Shown piece by piece: positions 8,701 to 17,931 of a stretch of 64,000 nucleotides of DNA. Position 1 is the stretch's first letter. Each line of letters starts with the position of its first letter. Source of the DNA: Geoglobus sp. UBA235 (GTDB taxonomy: Archaea > Halobacteriota > Archaeoglobi > Archaeoglobales > Archaeoglobaceae); contig DACG01000012.1 in the NCBI GenBank assembly GCA_002494725.1, positions 41,019 through 105,018 of the forward strand. Direction: 5' to 3'. Made by a program: the position numbers and the translations under genes. The notes below the pieces were generated by a model. That model was not told the DNA's origin and made no database searches. It worked only from the letters and a program-made list of their open reading frames with translations.

Positions 8701-11700
8701 TCACCTCCTGAGCTTTCTGACAACAACAAGCGTGTCCCTGTTCACTCCGGTCGGACCCCAGTAGTTGAAGTAGTAGCTGAACTGAGCGTAGCCGCCAACC
8801 ATGAGGAGTGGCTTGAGCCTGGCTCTTGTTACGCTGTTGTGAATTCCTCCTCTTCTTCCTGTAACCCTTGACTTTGGAATGTAGAGGGTTCTTTCTGGAG
8901 CATGGTACATTAGACACATTCCTTTCGGCACCCTTGATGAGACCACAGCTCTGCAGACAATCACTCCGTTGTTGTTGAATACTTCAATCCAGTCGTTGTC
9001 GTTTATTCCCGCACTTTTTGCATCTTCATCATTTATCCAGAGAACCTCTCCTCCTCTTGAGAGTGTTAGCATCCTTAGGTTATCATAGTATGTGGAATGT
9101 ATGCTCCACTTGCCGTGGGGAGTTATGAAATTCAGAACAAGGCCATCATCCACATCGATCTCATCAAGAACTGAGGCATGAAGCTTTCTCTTGAAAGTGG
9201 GTAGTGCCTCGTCAAAGGCAATGTAGTATGGGTGATCCAGATAGATTTCCTGCCTTCCGCTCAGAGTTCTCCATGGTATCTCAAGCTCCACGTTAAGCGT
9301 GTATGGAGAGTAAGCCCTTCCTTCGGTTATGTTTCCGCTCCATACGGGGCTGGTGATAATTCTTCTTGGCTGTACCTTAGTATCGTTGAAAGTTATTCTT
9401 ACACTCCTGTAAGGTTCAACTATATCAGCAAGCCTCTTTCCGACTTTTTTCTCAAGATTCTTGAATGCTCTGTAACTTATTTCTCCGTTTGTCTCAGGAG
9501 CAAACCTGAGTATAACCTCCGCAACACTCACATCACTTTCCAAGGAGATTCTCTTCTTTCCATCCCACTCCACTGCTGGAAGCTCATTCAAGAGCTCCTC
9601 ATAAATGTCTTCAGCATTCCAGCTGACACCATGTGCTCCAAGATTCTTTATTCCATCTCCAAGTGATATAAATCGGTTGTAAACGTTTGGATAGTCCCTT
9701 TCAACTATCGCAAGTTTTGGCATGGTTTTTCCGGGGATGGGTTCACACTCTCCGAGCTTCCAGTCCTTGACCTCAGGCTGGGTTATCTCTTCAGCCGTAT
9801 CGTGGAGCAGAGGAGCCATGACAACATCTTTTACAGGATTCGGGAAGTGCTTCTCGGCTATCTCGCTGAATTTCTTGGCAATTGTCTTGAATATATCCCA
9901 GTCTGATTTCGCTTCCCATGGCGGGTTTGTGGCACCTCCGAGACAGTTGACGAAGCTGTGCAAGTCTGTTGTGGAAATGTCATTCTTCTCATACCAGTGG
10001 GCTGCAGGAAGGACAATGTCACTGTAGATCGCTGAGGTGTCCATTCTGAAGTTGAGGTCAACAATCAGGTCAACCTTTCCTTCAGGGGCGTTCTCTCTCC
10101 AGACAACTTCCTCGACTATATCCTTCGCGACCTCCTCTGCCATCACATTGCTGTTTGGAGCACCAACAAAGTGCTTGAGGAAGTACTCATGACCCTTTGA
10201 ACTTGAACCTATCGCATTGGCCCTCCATATAAACCATACTCTGGGCCAGTTCTCCTCAGCATCAGGATCTTCGATCGCAAATCTCAGCTCACCGCTTTTC
10301 AGTTTGTCAACAATCCATTTCCTGATCTCATCATCTGTTTCTGCGCCATCGTTTATAGCCTCCTGCACAAGGTCGAGGGGATTTCTGTTGAATTGAGGAT
10401 AGAATGGAAGCCATCCGAGTCTTACAGCTTTAACGTTGTAGTCTATTGCATGCTTTGGCATTCCGTCAGGAGCTTCAATGTAGGCACATCTGTCATATCT
10501 CCACTGGTCTGTGTGAACGTAGAAGAAGCTGGGGGAGTTCTGCAGCCTCGGTGGTTTGAGCCAGTCTCCGGCGAAGGCGATGGTTGCCCATGATGCTATC
10601 GGCACAACCTTTTCCTGTCCCACATAGTGGGCAAGTCCACCACCGTTTCTTCCAACACTTCCTGTGAGAATCAGGGCTGTGATCACCGCTTTATAGTTCA
10701 GGTCGTTATGGTACCAGTGGTTGAGGCCCGGGCCAATTATAACAAGGTTTCTGCCCTTGGTCTTTGCCCCATTTTCACCCCAGTCTCTGGCAAGTTTTAT
10801 CACAGTGTTCCTGCCAACCTTCGTGTGCTTCTCCTGCCATGCTGGAGTAAAGGGTTTGTCATCGTCATAACTTTCTGGATAATCACCATCCAAGCCTCTC
10901 GATAGCCCCAGATGTGCTGCAAAGAGGTCGAAAACTGTTGTAACATAAATCTCACCGCTCTTTGTTACAATCTTTTTAGCCGGGACATGTCTTATGCTTT
11001 CTCCATAATCATCGTATCTGAATCTGACTGGGATGCTTTCTTCATCAATCAAGGTCAGTTTTACATTTATCTCCTCTCCAGTTCTTGCATCTTTCATTTC
11101 AAGGTTCCACTTCCCTTCATATCCCCATCTAAACCCTATGCTACCATTTGGAATCTTCACTTCTCCACTTTCATCCATCACACAAAGGATCCACTCCCCA
11201 TTCTGCATTTCCTCAATTTCACCTGCTCTCAAAAACTGATCCATTTCAAAGGCATCTCCATTCTCTTTCAGCTTGACAAGGAACGGAAAGTCGGTGTACT
11301 TTTTCGCATACTCTATGAAGTAATCAACAGGGCTGTCAAAATAGAATTCTTTCATTATGACATGGTTTGCTGCCATCCAGAAGGCCATGTCGTGCCCCTG
11401 CTCAATGGGAATCCAGAAGTCAGCATTCTTGCTGACCTGACTGAAGTCCGGTGAGAAAACTGCAACCTTTGCACCCCTGTATCGTGCCTCAGTAAGGTAG
11501 TGTGCGTCTGGAGTTCTCGTCATGTGGGGGTTTGAACCCATTACTGCTATGAATCCGGCATTGTACCAGTCTGCAGATTCATTTACATCTGTCTGCTCAC
11601 CCCAGGTTTGTGGTGATGCTGGAGGCAAATCACAGTACCAGTCATAAAAGCTCATGCAAACTCCACCTATAAGTTCAAGGAGTCTTGCTCCGGATGCATA

Positions 11701-12249
11701 GCTTATCATCGACATGGCCGGAATTGGTGTGAAGCCAATTATTCTGTCAGGACCGTGTTTTTTGATGGTGTATACCATAGATGCCGAGATCAATTCAACA
11801 ACTTCATCCCAGCTTGCTCTTCTGAACCCCCCCATTCCTCTTTTCTTTATGTAGCTGCTTCTCTTTTCCGGGTTTTCAACAATGCTCTTCCACGCCTCCA
11901 CAGGGTCAGAATATTTTTTCCTTGCCTCTCTCCACAGATCAAGGAGTCTCCCTCTCACATAAGGGAATTTGGGCCTTAGAGGACTGTATACATACCAGGA
12001 TGCACTTATTCCTCTCTGGCATCCTCTTGGCTCATAGTTGGGAATTTCGGAGTTGAAGTCAGGGTAATCTGTTGCCTGAAGTTCCCAGGTTATTATGCCA
12101 TCCTTCACATACACAAACCAGCTGCAACTGCCTGTGCAGTTCACACCATGGGTGGATCTAACCACCTTGTCATACTGCCACCTGTTTCTGTAAAACTCCT
12201 CCCAGCTTCTCGTACTTGGAGAGAAAACGTCCTTAATTCTTCCAGTCAT
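8701..12249 (-). CDS. narG: Respiratory nitrate reductase, alpha subunit (molybdopterin)
   Basis: Catalytic subunit of 1182 aa that reduces nitrate to nitrite at a bis-MGD molybdenum centre. The FS0 cluster ligands H34, C38, C42 and C77 (STHGVNCTGSC ... EPRGCQRG) are present, as is the block YCDLPPASPQTWGEQTDV (~215-232) of NarG enzymes near the Mo ligand Asp. The N-terminus (SWEEFYRNRWQYDKVVRS) starts directly as in cytoplasmic bacterial NarG: there is no twin-arginine signal peptide, unlike the outward-facing enzymes described from haloarchaea and some crenarchaea. ATG 12249 follows GGAGGGTGA, which holds the stop of the preceding cytochrome gene. Confidence 0.96.
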   Translation of the reverse strand: MTGRIKDVFSPSTRSWEEFYRNRWQYDKVVRSTHGVNCTGSCSWFVYVKDGIITWELQATDYPDFNSEIPNYEPRGCQRGISASWYVYSPLRPKFPYVRGRLLDLWREARKKYSDPVEAWKSIVENPEKRSSYIKKRGMGGFRRASWDEVVELISASMVYTIKKHGPDRIIGFTPIPAMSMISYASGARLLELIGGVCMSFYDWYCDLPPASPQTWGEQTDVNESADWYNAGFIAVMGSNPHMTRTPDAHYLTEARYRGAKVAVFSPDFSQVSKNADFWIPIEQGHDMAFWMAANHVIMKEFYFDSPVDYFIEYAKKYTDFPFLVKLKENGDAFEMDQFLRAGEIEEMQNGEWILCVMDESGEVKIPNGSIGFRWGYEGKWNLEMKDARTGEEINVKLTLIDEESIPVRFRYDDYGESIRHVPAKKIVTKSGEIYVTTVFDLFAAHLGLSRGLDGDYPESYDDDKPFTPAWQEKHTKVGRNTVIKLARDWGENGAKTKGRNLVIIGPGLNHWYHNDLNYKAVITALILTGSVGRNGGGLAHYVGQEKVVPIASWATIAFAGDWLKPPRLQNSPSFFYVHTDQWRYDRCAYIEAPDGMPKHAIDYNVKAVRLGWLPFYPQFNRNPLDLVQEAINDGAETDDEIRKWIVDKLKSGELRFAIEDPDAEENWPRVWFIWRANAIGSSSKGHEYFLKHFVGAPNSNVMAEEVAKDIVEEVVWRENAPEGKVDLIVDLNFRMDTSAIYSDIVLPAAHWYEKNDISTTDLHSFVNCLGGATNPPWEAKSDWDIFKTIAKKFSEIAEKHFPNPVKDVVMAPLLHDTAEEITQPEVKDWKLGECEPIPGKTMPKLAIVERDYPNVYNRFISLGDGIKNLGAHGVSWNAEDIYEELLNELPAVEWDGKKRISLESDVSVAEVILRFAPETNGEISYRAFKNLEKKVGKRLADIVEPYRSVRITFNDTKVQPRRIITSPVWSGNITEGRAYSPYTLNVELEIPWRTLSGRQEIYLDHPYYIAFDEALPTFKRKLHASVLDEIDVDDGLVLNFITPHGKWSIHSTYYDNLRMLTLSRGGEVLWINDEDAKSAGINDNDWIEVFNNNGVIVCRAVVSSRVPKGMCLMYHAPERTLYIPKSRVTGRRGGIHNSVTRARLKPLLMVGGYAQFSYYFNYWGPTGVNRDTLVVVRKLRR

Positions 12250-12250
12250 A

Positions 12251-13033
12251 TCATTTCACCCTCCCGTAGTAAACACCTGCGATAATTATCGCAAACAGGA
12301 AAACAGCAAATCCTGATAATGGGTACATATCTGATTTTGCCCATCCTTTTTCAGCTTCCTTGAAAAACGCAACAAGATCAGCAACCTCATCCTCAGTGAG
12401 ACTTTTTCCCGCGTAGATGTCCTTCATAACCGGAAACTGGAGGCTTTTGACAGCTCCGTAGGTCCCCTTTTCACCGAGTCTTGAATATAGATCGCTCAGA
12501 TCTTTTGCAAGGTTTCCACCGTTAACACCTGCAGATCGTACAGAGTGACAGGAAACGCATGGTGCACCACCGTTTTCAAATGGCTTTTCCCCAATAAACA
12601 ACCTTCTCCCCGACTCAGGATCTCCGATGGCGGTCTTAACTTCTTCAGGGGCTTTCTCGGGATGAGTATCTGCCGCTCGCTCCTCATCACCTACAGGGAA
12701 CTGAGACAGAAATTCAAGTATAAGTTCTGCCTCTTCTCTTGTCACACCGAGATTCGGCATCTGGTATCCGTACTGTGATATCAGCTCAGCCATTATGGGA
12801 TCATTTTCTTCTGCAAGCTTGTCAGGTTCAACAATAACTCTAATCAACCACTCTCTGTCTCTTTTATCCGTAATACCTGCAAGATCCGGACCGGCAACAT
12901 CCCCTCCACCAATGGTATGACATCCGCTGCATTTCTGGCTGTAAATCTCCTCTCCAGTTTGAGCGTTACCCAATCCAGCGGCTGTTACAAGAATCAGCAC
13001 AATTGCGATACCGATAAATACAGTATTTCTCAA
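12251..13033 (-). CDS. narC: Diheme cytochrome c, NarC-like, first gene of the nar operon
   Basis: 260 aa. An N-terminal signal peptide (hydrophobic ~5-22, likely cleaved after GNA) is followed by two c-type heme domains with CSGCH (~34-38) and CVSCH (~159-163), and a C-terminal membrane helix (~238-255). It would be anchored on the outside of the membrane. The gene ends two bases before narG and shares its Shine-Dalgarno region, so it is co-transcribed. A diheme cytochrome c in front of narGHJIK matches the known narCGHJIK order of Thermus thermophilus; the name is used on that basis. Translation starts at TTG 13033, with GGAGGGGGTG seven bases upstream deciding the start. Confidence 0.82.
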   Translation of the reverse strand: MRNTVFIGIAIVLILVTAAGLGNAQTGEEIYSQKCSGCHTIGGGDVAGPDLAGITDKRDREWLIRVIVEPDKLAEENDPIMAELISQYGYQMPNLGVTREEAELILEFLSQFPVGDEERAADTHPEKAPEEVKTAIGDPESGRRLFIGEKPFENGGAPCVSCHSVRSAGVNGGNLAKDLSDLYSRLGEKGTYGAVKSLQFPVMKDIYAGKSLTEDEVADLVAFFKEAEKGWAKSDMYPLSGFAVFLFAIIIAGVYYGRVK

Positions 13034-13224
13034 CTAAAACACCCCCTCCTTTATCATAGCTAAGCATACTTCACTCCTCCATCCCCAGCATATTTCTTCC
13101 ACATGATCATTCTCAGTAATAGTTATCCATTTTCCCTAAATACTTCGGAAAAGTTAGAAATTCGAATTTTAATACAGCCGGAAGTTGAAATAAACTTTTA
13201 TTGAAGTGGATCAGATTTCAGATC
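13034..13224. promoter_or_regulatory. Divergent promoter region: nar operon (-) and flavoprotein pair (+)
   Basis: 191 bases. On the minus strand the strong ribosome binding site of the cytochrome gene lies at about 13041-13050. On the plus strand TTTTAATAC near 13164-13172 is a TATA-like element about 50 bases before ATG 13225. No clear inverted-repeat operator was found. Confidence 0.4.
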
Positions 13225-13815
13225 ATGATTCTTGGAGTATGCGGGAGCCCGAGAAAAAAGGCAACACACCATGTTCTTGAGTATGCTCTGACGCATCTTG
13301 AAAAAATGGGGTATGAAACAGAAGTGTTTACCGTGAGGGGTAAGAGAATAAACTTCTGTATCCACTGCGATCACTGTCTGAAGACCAAGGAATGCATCTT
13401 CAGTGATGACTTGGTTGAGCTTTATGACATGATAGAGAGTGCAGAAGGAATAATTCTGGCAACTCCAGTTTACAACAGCGGAATTTCAGCTCAGTTAAAA
13501 GCCGTGATGGACAGAACAAGAGCACTCTTTGCAAGAAATCCAGATGCTTTAAGGGGAAAAGCTGGGATGGGAATCGCAGTGGGTGGAGATAGAATGGGAG
13601 GGCAGGAGATAGCTCTTCTCCAGATACATGCCTTTCTAATACTGAATGGTGCAGTTCCTGTCAGCGGGGGATTTTTCGGAGCAAATCTTGGAGCAACATT
13701 CTGGAGCAAGGACACACTTGAAGGTGTCATGGAAGATGGAGAGGGATTCAGAAGTTTGAGAAAAACACTTAAAAGGTTCGCTTCCTATATTGATTCATAT
13801 GGAAAAAAGAATTAG
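13225..13815 (+). CDS. Iron-sulfur flavoprotein/NADPH-dependent FMN reductase family
   Basis: About 196 aa with a flavodoxin-like fold: phosphate loop VCGSPRKKA at the start and TPVYNSGISAQLKAVMDR (~83-100), the usual FMN-binding strand of this family. CIHCDHCLKTKEC (~45-57) is a compact CX2CX2CX5C motif like the [4Fe-4S] site of archaeal iron-sulfur flavoproteins. I start at ATG 13225 (MILGVCGSP); TTG 13201 would add eight residues. It overlaps the AfpA gene by 17 nt, suggesting they act together in electron transfer. Confidence 0.8.
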   Translation: MILGVCGSPRKKATHHVLEYALTHLEKMGYETEVFTVRGKRINFCIHCDHCLKTKECIFSDDLVELYDMIESAEGIILATPVYNSGISAQLKAVMDRTRALFARNPDALRGKAGMGIAVGGDRMGGQEIALLQIHAFLILNGAVPVSGGFFGANLGATFWSKDTLEGVMEDGEGFRSLRKTLKRFASYIDSYGKKN

Positions 13816-14362
13816 GATTGCCTGGGGTATAACCGGAGCAGGAGACAGACTTAAAGAAACAATCGAAGTAATGAAAAGATTGAAAAGTGAACATGATGTG
13901 GAGATAAGAGTCTATGCATCTCAGGCAGGAGAGCAGGTTTTGAAGTGGTACAAGATGCTTGATTCAGTTAAGAGCTCTTTTGACAGGTTTTATGTGGAGA
14001 GAAATGCGAACTCTCCATTTCTTGCCGGAGAACTTCAGGTTGGGAAGTTTGCAGCTCTGGTAATTGCCCCTGCAACCGCAAACACTGTTGCTAAGATTGC
14101 TGGAGGTATTGCAGACACCCTGCTTTCCAATTCTGCCCTGATGGCACTCAAGGCATTTGTTCCGGTTTACATAATGCCATCTGATTACAGGGAAGGGGAG
14201 GTTGTAACCGATCTGCCTGATGGAAGGAAGCTCAGGCTTAGAGTTAGAAAAGAAGATGTGGAGCATGTTGAAAGGCTCAGACAGGTGGATGGAATTTTCA
14301 TTGTGGAAAGTCCTGAAGAGCTTGAGACGGAACTGAACAGGCTTATCTCCTCTGCAACCTGA
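13799..14362 (+). CDS. afpA: Archaeoflavoprotein AfpA (dihydromethanopterin reductase-like)
   Basis: 187 aa flavoprotein of the flavoprotein/DmrX superfamily: strand IRIAWGITGAGDRL at the start, then VIAPATANTVAKIAGGIADTLLSNS (positions ~88-112), the typical FMN-binding loop of this fold. In Archaeoglobus, AfpA accepts electrons from ferredoxin, and related proteins reduce dihydromethanopterin. It overlaps the preceding iron-sulfur flavoprotein gene; ATG 13799 is preferred to the TTG at 13790. Family assignment is firm, substrate is inferred. Confidence 0.8.
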   Translation: MEKRIRIAWGITGAGDRLKETIEVMKRLKSEHDVEIRVYASQAGEQVLKWYKMLDSVKSSFDRFYVERNANSPFLAGELQVGKFAALVIAPATANTVAKIAGGIADTLLSNSALMALKAFVPVYIMPSDYREGEVVTDLPDGRKLRLRVRKEDVEHVERLRQVDGIFIVESPEELETELNRLISSAT

Positions 14363-14438
14363 ATTCCATCTGACATTGTGTCTCATACTGTCAGAAAAAG
14401 TTATTTAGTGGGATTTTCCATCCCCTGAGGGCGATAGA

Positions 14439-15719
14439 ATGGACAAGATCAGGGTTGGTATTGATGAAAAGGTACCACCTGCAAGAGCTTTTGTTCTCGG
14501 CTTTCAGCACGTTCTTGCCATGTTTGGTGCAACAATAACAGTTCCTCTTGTTGTGGGAAATGCAATAGGTCTCAGGCAGCATGAAATAGCACTTCTGATA
14601 CAGGTGGTTCTTCTTGCCATGGGTATCGCAACAATTCTTCAGACAACAGTTGGGTCGAGGTATCCAATCGTACAGGGATCAAGCTTTGCCTTCATCCCGG
14701 GACTGATAAGCATCGGTGGATCATCTGGTCTGGCTGCTGTTGAGGGAGCATTGATTGCAGGAGGGATTGTGGAGGCACTTTTCGGTGGATTCGGAATTGT
14801 TGGAAGGTTGAGAAAGCTCTTCACCCCTGTGGTTACGGGGGTGACAATAATGCTCATCGGCTTTTCCTTAGCCCACGTTGCCGTGAAGTATTCCCTCAAC
14901 TTTTTCGCTGATTCAACAGCAGCATCGGCACCAGCGGCATTCGTCATAGCCCTGATAACATTCGCAGTCACCATTGCGGTTGCCCTCAAATCAAAAGGAG
15001 CTTTGAAGGCGATGCCCGTTATAGTCGGTGCGATCGTTGGCTACACTGTCAGCATACCCATGGGCATGGCAGATTTTACCCTTGTGAATGAGCTTCCGAT
15101 CTTCAACATCCCGGCACCGTTTCCTTGGGGTATGCCTGTTTTTGAGGCTTCAGCGATAATCATTCTGCTGTTTGCGTACATGGTGAGCATAATAGAGAGT
15201 GTTGGCGATTATCACGCAATTTCAGCAATTTCTGAAGCTCCAATAACAAGGAAGCACATAAACAGAGGGATAATGAGCGAGGGGATAGCGTGTGCAATTG
15301 CAGGAGTTTTCGGAGCCAACGGAACAACGAGCTATTCTGAAAACATCGGACTTGTGGCTTTGACAAAGGTTGCAAGCAGACAGGTTGTTCAGATCGGAGC
15401 GATCATTCTGATTGCTCTCTCACTCTTCCCCAAATTTTCGGGAGTTCTCGCATCAATTCCCCAGCCCGTTCTTGGCGGTCTCACGGTAGCACTCTACGGA
15501 ATGATAAGCGTTACAGGACTGAGACTGATAAAGGAGAATGTTGAACTCAACGACAGAAACATGCTCATAATTGCAAGCTCACTCATTGTTGGTCTCGGAG
15601 CTCCACAGCTTCCTGCAGAGTTTCTCGAACACTTTCCCAGGATAATATCCAGCATACTTGAGTCCGGAATGGCGGTGGGAGCGATAACGGCCATAATTCT
15701 CGACCAGGTTCTGAGGTGA
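14439..15719 (+). CDS. Uracil/xanthine permease (NCS2 family)
   Basis: 426 aa integral membrane protein with 12-14 hydrophobic segments. QHVLAMFGATITVPLVVG (~24-41) and the helix-8 signature MVSIIESVGDYHAIS (~248-262) identify the nucleobase:cation symporter-2 family. The C-terminal TTSYSENIGLVALT is also typical. It overlaps the uracil phosphoribosyltransferase gene, so uracil is the likely substrate, taken up and converted directly to UMP. Confidence 0.9.
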   Translation: MDKIRVGIDEKVPPARAFVLGFQHVLAMFGATITVPLVVGNAIGLRQHEIALLIQVVLLAMGIATILQTTVGSRYPIVQGSSFAFIPGLISIGGSSGLAAVEGALIAGGIVEALFGGFGIVGRLRKLFTPVVTGVTIMLIGFSLAHVAVKYSLNFFADSTAASAPAAFVIALITFAVTIAVALKSKGALKAMPVIVGAIVGYTVSIPMGMADFTLVNELPIFNIPAPFPWGMPVFEASAIIILLFAYMVSIIESVGDYHAISAISEAPITRKHINRGIMSEGIACAIAGVFGANGTTSYSENIGLVALTKVASRQVVQIGAIILIALSLFPKFSGVLASIPQPVLGGLTVALYGMISVTGLRLIKENVELNDRNMLIIASSLIVGLGAPQLPAEFLEHFPRIISSILESGMAVGAITAIILDQVLR

Positions 15720-16423
15720 TGGGTGTGATTGAGGATGAGAGGTGGAAAGGAGTTTACAGGATGGATGACTCTCCATACCTTCTTGAAATTTTAACGGAGC
15801 TGAGAAACAGAGAAACTGACTCCATCGGATTCAGGAAAGGTTTGGTGAAGCTTGGAAGATTTATGGGCTATGAGCTTATAAAAACAATGGAATATGAAAA
15901 GCTGAAAATTGAAACTCCGCTGGAGGAAACCGAGGGCATAGTCTGCAGGGACAGGCAGAATGTTGTTATAATAACAGTTCTGAGAGCAGCCGTTCCAATG
16001 ATGGAGGGTCTTGTGAAGGTTTTTGAAAAGGCAAGAATCGGGATAGTTTCTGCAGTCAGGGGCAAGGCTCCTGACTTCAAAATAGACATGCATTACATAA
16101 AGATACCCCAGATAAAAGAGGAGGATACGGTGATAATAGCGGACCCGATGATTGCCACAGGATCAACACTTGTTGAGGTTATCAGAGAGGTCAGGAGATA
16201 TGGTGATCCGAAGAGGATAGTGATTCTCGGAGTTCTGGCAGCTCCTGAAGGCATAAACAGGATCAAATCTGAATTTCCGGACGTTGAGATATTTGTCACC
16301 GAAATTGACAGGGAACTGAATGATGACGGATACATTCTTCCGGGTCTTGGTGATGCTGGCGACAGGGCTTTTGGATTGCCTGTGAAGCTTTCAACGCTTC
16401 CACAGCTAAGGAGCATTGAGTGA
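15719..16423 (+). CDS. upp: Uracil phosphoribosyltransferase
   Basis: 234 aa. Converts uracil and PRPP to UMP. Family blocks visible: LTELRNRETDSIGFRKGLVK near the N-terminus, VTVLRAA-type ITVLRAAVPMMEG (~85), and the PRPP loop IADPMIATGSTL (~139-150); the C-terminal LPGLGDAGDRAFG (~206-218) is the uracil-binding end. ATG 15719 lies in the stop region of the permease gene (TGATG), so the two are translationally coupled. Confidence 0.92.
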   Translation: MGVIEDERWKGVYRMDDSPYLLEILTELRNRETDSIGFRKGLVKLGRFMGYELIKTMEYEKLKIETPLEETEGIVCRDRQNVVIITVLRAAVPMMEGLVKVFEKARIGIVSAVRGKAPDFKIDMHYIKIPQIKEEDTVIIADPMIATGSTLVEVIREVRRYGDPKRIVILGVLAAPEGINRIKSEFPDVEIFVTEIDRELNDDGYILPGLGDAGDRAFGLPVKLSTLPQLRSIE

Positions 16424-16622
16424 ACTTGTTTCTTTTTTCAGAATAACTCAGGCATCTGCAGACATCTTCAACTCAATGTACGGTGAAAACCCGGTGGAGT
16501 CTCATTTTCGAGTGAATTGACATCGAAAACGAAGTTTTTTCGACAGCAGTCCCCATCCATTAGCATTTTGTAGTGGCGGGTGATCTCATACTGAATAATA
16601 ACTTCAGAGGAGAGCCTGAAGA
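16424..16622. other. Intergenic stretch after upp
   Basis: A T-rich run (TTGTTTCTTTTTT, 16426-16438) right after the upp stop may act as terminator. Nothing else recognisable before the pseudogene start at 16623. Confidence 0.35.
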
Positions 16623-16981
16623 ATGGCTGATAGGCAAGGGTTTGGGCTGAAAAATCCCTTTCTGACAGAACTTCTATACACAATCCCAGTTTTCTCTCAC
16701 AAGAAGGATCTGTATTCGAGGAAATCTGTCTGGTTTGCTTAAGGGTATCTGCTCTTAGCTCTTGAGGAGAGGGGGATTTCAGGTCTCGCACAAGCCCTTT
16801 CCAAGAGAGACAAGGTTGTCCAGCTGGTGAGAAGTCTTCCATATGCAGGATTGAACTGCTGATTCATGTGGGGTTTTCGAAAGATGACAGAGAAAACATC
16901 GATGAAATAGTGAGTTTAGGTTTTTCAGTAAAACCGTGTGAGAAGGAGTTAAATAACAAAACAGTACAGGATAGGACATGA
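16623..16981 (+). pseudogene. Degraded gene, possibly nitroreductase-like
   Basis: From ATG 16623 the frame reads MADRQGFGLKNPFLTELL ..., is interrupted by TAA at 16740-16742, and stays open afterwards in the same frame (GYLLLALEERGISGLAQALS ...) until TGA 16860. A plus/minus one shift near 16849 reveals a natural continuation (IELLIHVGFSKDDRENIDEI ...) ending at TGA 16979-16981. The ALEERGI ... DKVVQLVRSLPYAGIELLIHVGF pattern resembles the C-terminal half of nitroreductases, but this is tentative. The final stop overlaps the ATG of the DsrE gene as ATGA, so the two were once an operon. Confidence 0.5.
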
Positions 16982-17295
16982 GAATCGGAATCGTGATTTA
17001 CTCGAACGATGCAGAGACGGTCTGGAATGCCTTCAGATTTGCGAACTTTGCCCTGAACTCTGGGGATGAGGTGAAGGCTTTTCTGCTTGGAAAGGGAGTT
17101 GAGTGCGAGAACATGAACGATGAAAGGTTTGATGTGAGGGAGCAGATGGAAGAGTTTGTGAAAAACGGCGGGAAGATATATGCCTGCGGAACCTGCCTGA
17201 AAATCAGAGATTCTTCCTCAGAGCTCTGTCCTGTCTCTACCATGAAGGATATGTACGAGATCGTGAAGGAAAGCGACAGGGTTCTTACTTTTTGA
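16978..17295 (+). CDS. DsrE/DsrF-like sulfurtransferase family protein
   Basis: 105 aa with the DsrE fold: IVIYSNDAETVWNAFRFANFA (positions ~5-25) and the active-loop Cys in IYACGTCLKI (C at ~65 and ~68), then a C-terminal STMKDMYEIVKESDRVLTF end. Such small proteins carry or hand over sulfur through a conserved Cys. It is separate from the DsrE-TusA cluster at 56.7 kb. Its start overlaps the stop of the decayed gene before it. Confidence 0.8.
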   Translation: MRIGIVIYSNDAETVWNAFRFANFALNSGDEVKAFLLGKGVECENMNDERFDVREQMEEFVKNGGKIYACGTCLKIRDSSSELCPVSTMKDMYEIVKESDRVLTF

Positions 17296-17358
17296 AATTT
17301 TAGGATTTGGTTCACTCCCAGAGAGAACCACTCATATCCAATCCTTGTTATGGCAAAG

Positions 17359-17931
17359 TTACCCGTAACTTTGCTTTTCCAGCTTTTTTGTCTTTTCACG
17401 TTCTCTCTTTAGACTGATAATTACGGCCACATCGAGTAAGACCACAAGCGCAGTAAACCAGTTCATCCCTTCGACCAAATAGACATACAGCCCCACCGCT
17501 GTAACAAATGCGACTGCCGGGACAAATAAAACAAGGAGCAGTATGAAGGATGCTCTCCTTTTTTCGGCGCTCGAATCGGTAATTTTGAGAGTGTAATTGC
17601 CAAACCTTACAGAATATCAGAGAATCACGATCGCAAGAATAAATGGCAGTGTATATTTTTCCGAGTAGTTCAATTCCCCAATACAGTTCAAAACCCATAC
17701 TTTATCAACGAACAGGACTGGAGTTTCAAAAACTTCGAGAAGAAATACCCACCCTACCAAAAGCAAAAATAAAGCGGTTACAACATGCCTGTGCAAACCC
17801 TCATGCCTGACCCCCACCTCTATCAGCACCCCACAATTTGGACATTCGAATGTGTGAAAATGTCTGAACAGGTGGGCAATTTTCCACCAGGAGGGCAGGA
17901 CTGTCCCGCACTTTGGGCATATGAACTGCAT
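17359..17931 (-). pseudogene. Zinc-ribbon membrane protein interrupted by one in-frame TGA
   Basis: ATG 17931 (MQFICPKCGTVLP) begins a double CXXC zinc ribbon (CPKC ... CPNC, ~5-35), followed by hydrophobic helices (~52-70 and ~88-99). The frame meets TGA at 17617-17619 after LPFILAIVIL and then stays open for another 85 codons with clearly protein-like sequence: YSVRFGNYTLKITD, two more membrane helices (SFILLLVLFVPAVAFVTAVG and WFTALVVLLDVAVIIS) and a basic tail ending at TAA 17359-17361. A TATA-like TTTTTAAGTAT lies ~25 nt before ATG 17931, arguing for this start over 18033. The TGA may be a point mutation of TGG, an error, or a recoded codon. Function unknown. Confidence 0.6.

Noticed and set aside
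8701..12249. Tat signal peptide on NarG
   Set aside because: The first residues contain no S-R-R-x-F-L-K type motif followed by a hydrophobic core; RNRW lies in the mature N-terminal region as in cytoplasmic NarG.
13034..13224. FNR/NarL-type operator in front of the nar operon
   Set aside because: No convincing inverted repeat; only weak A/T motifs.
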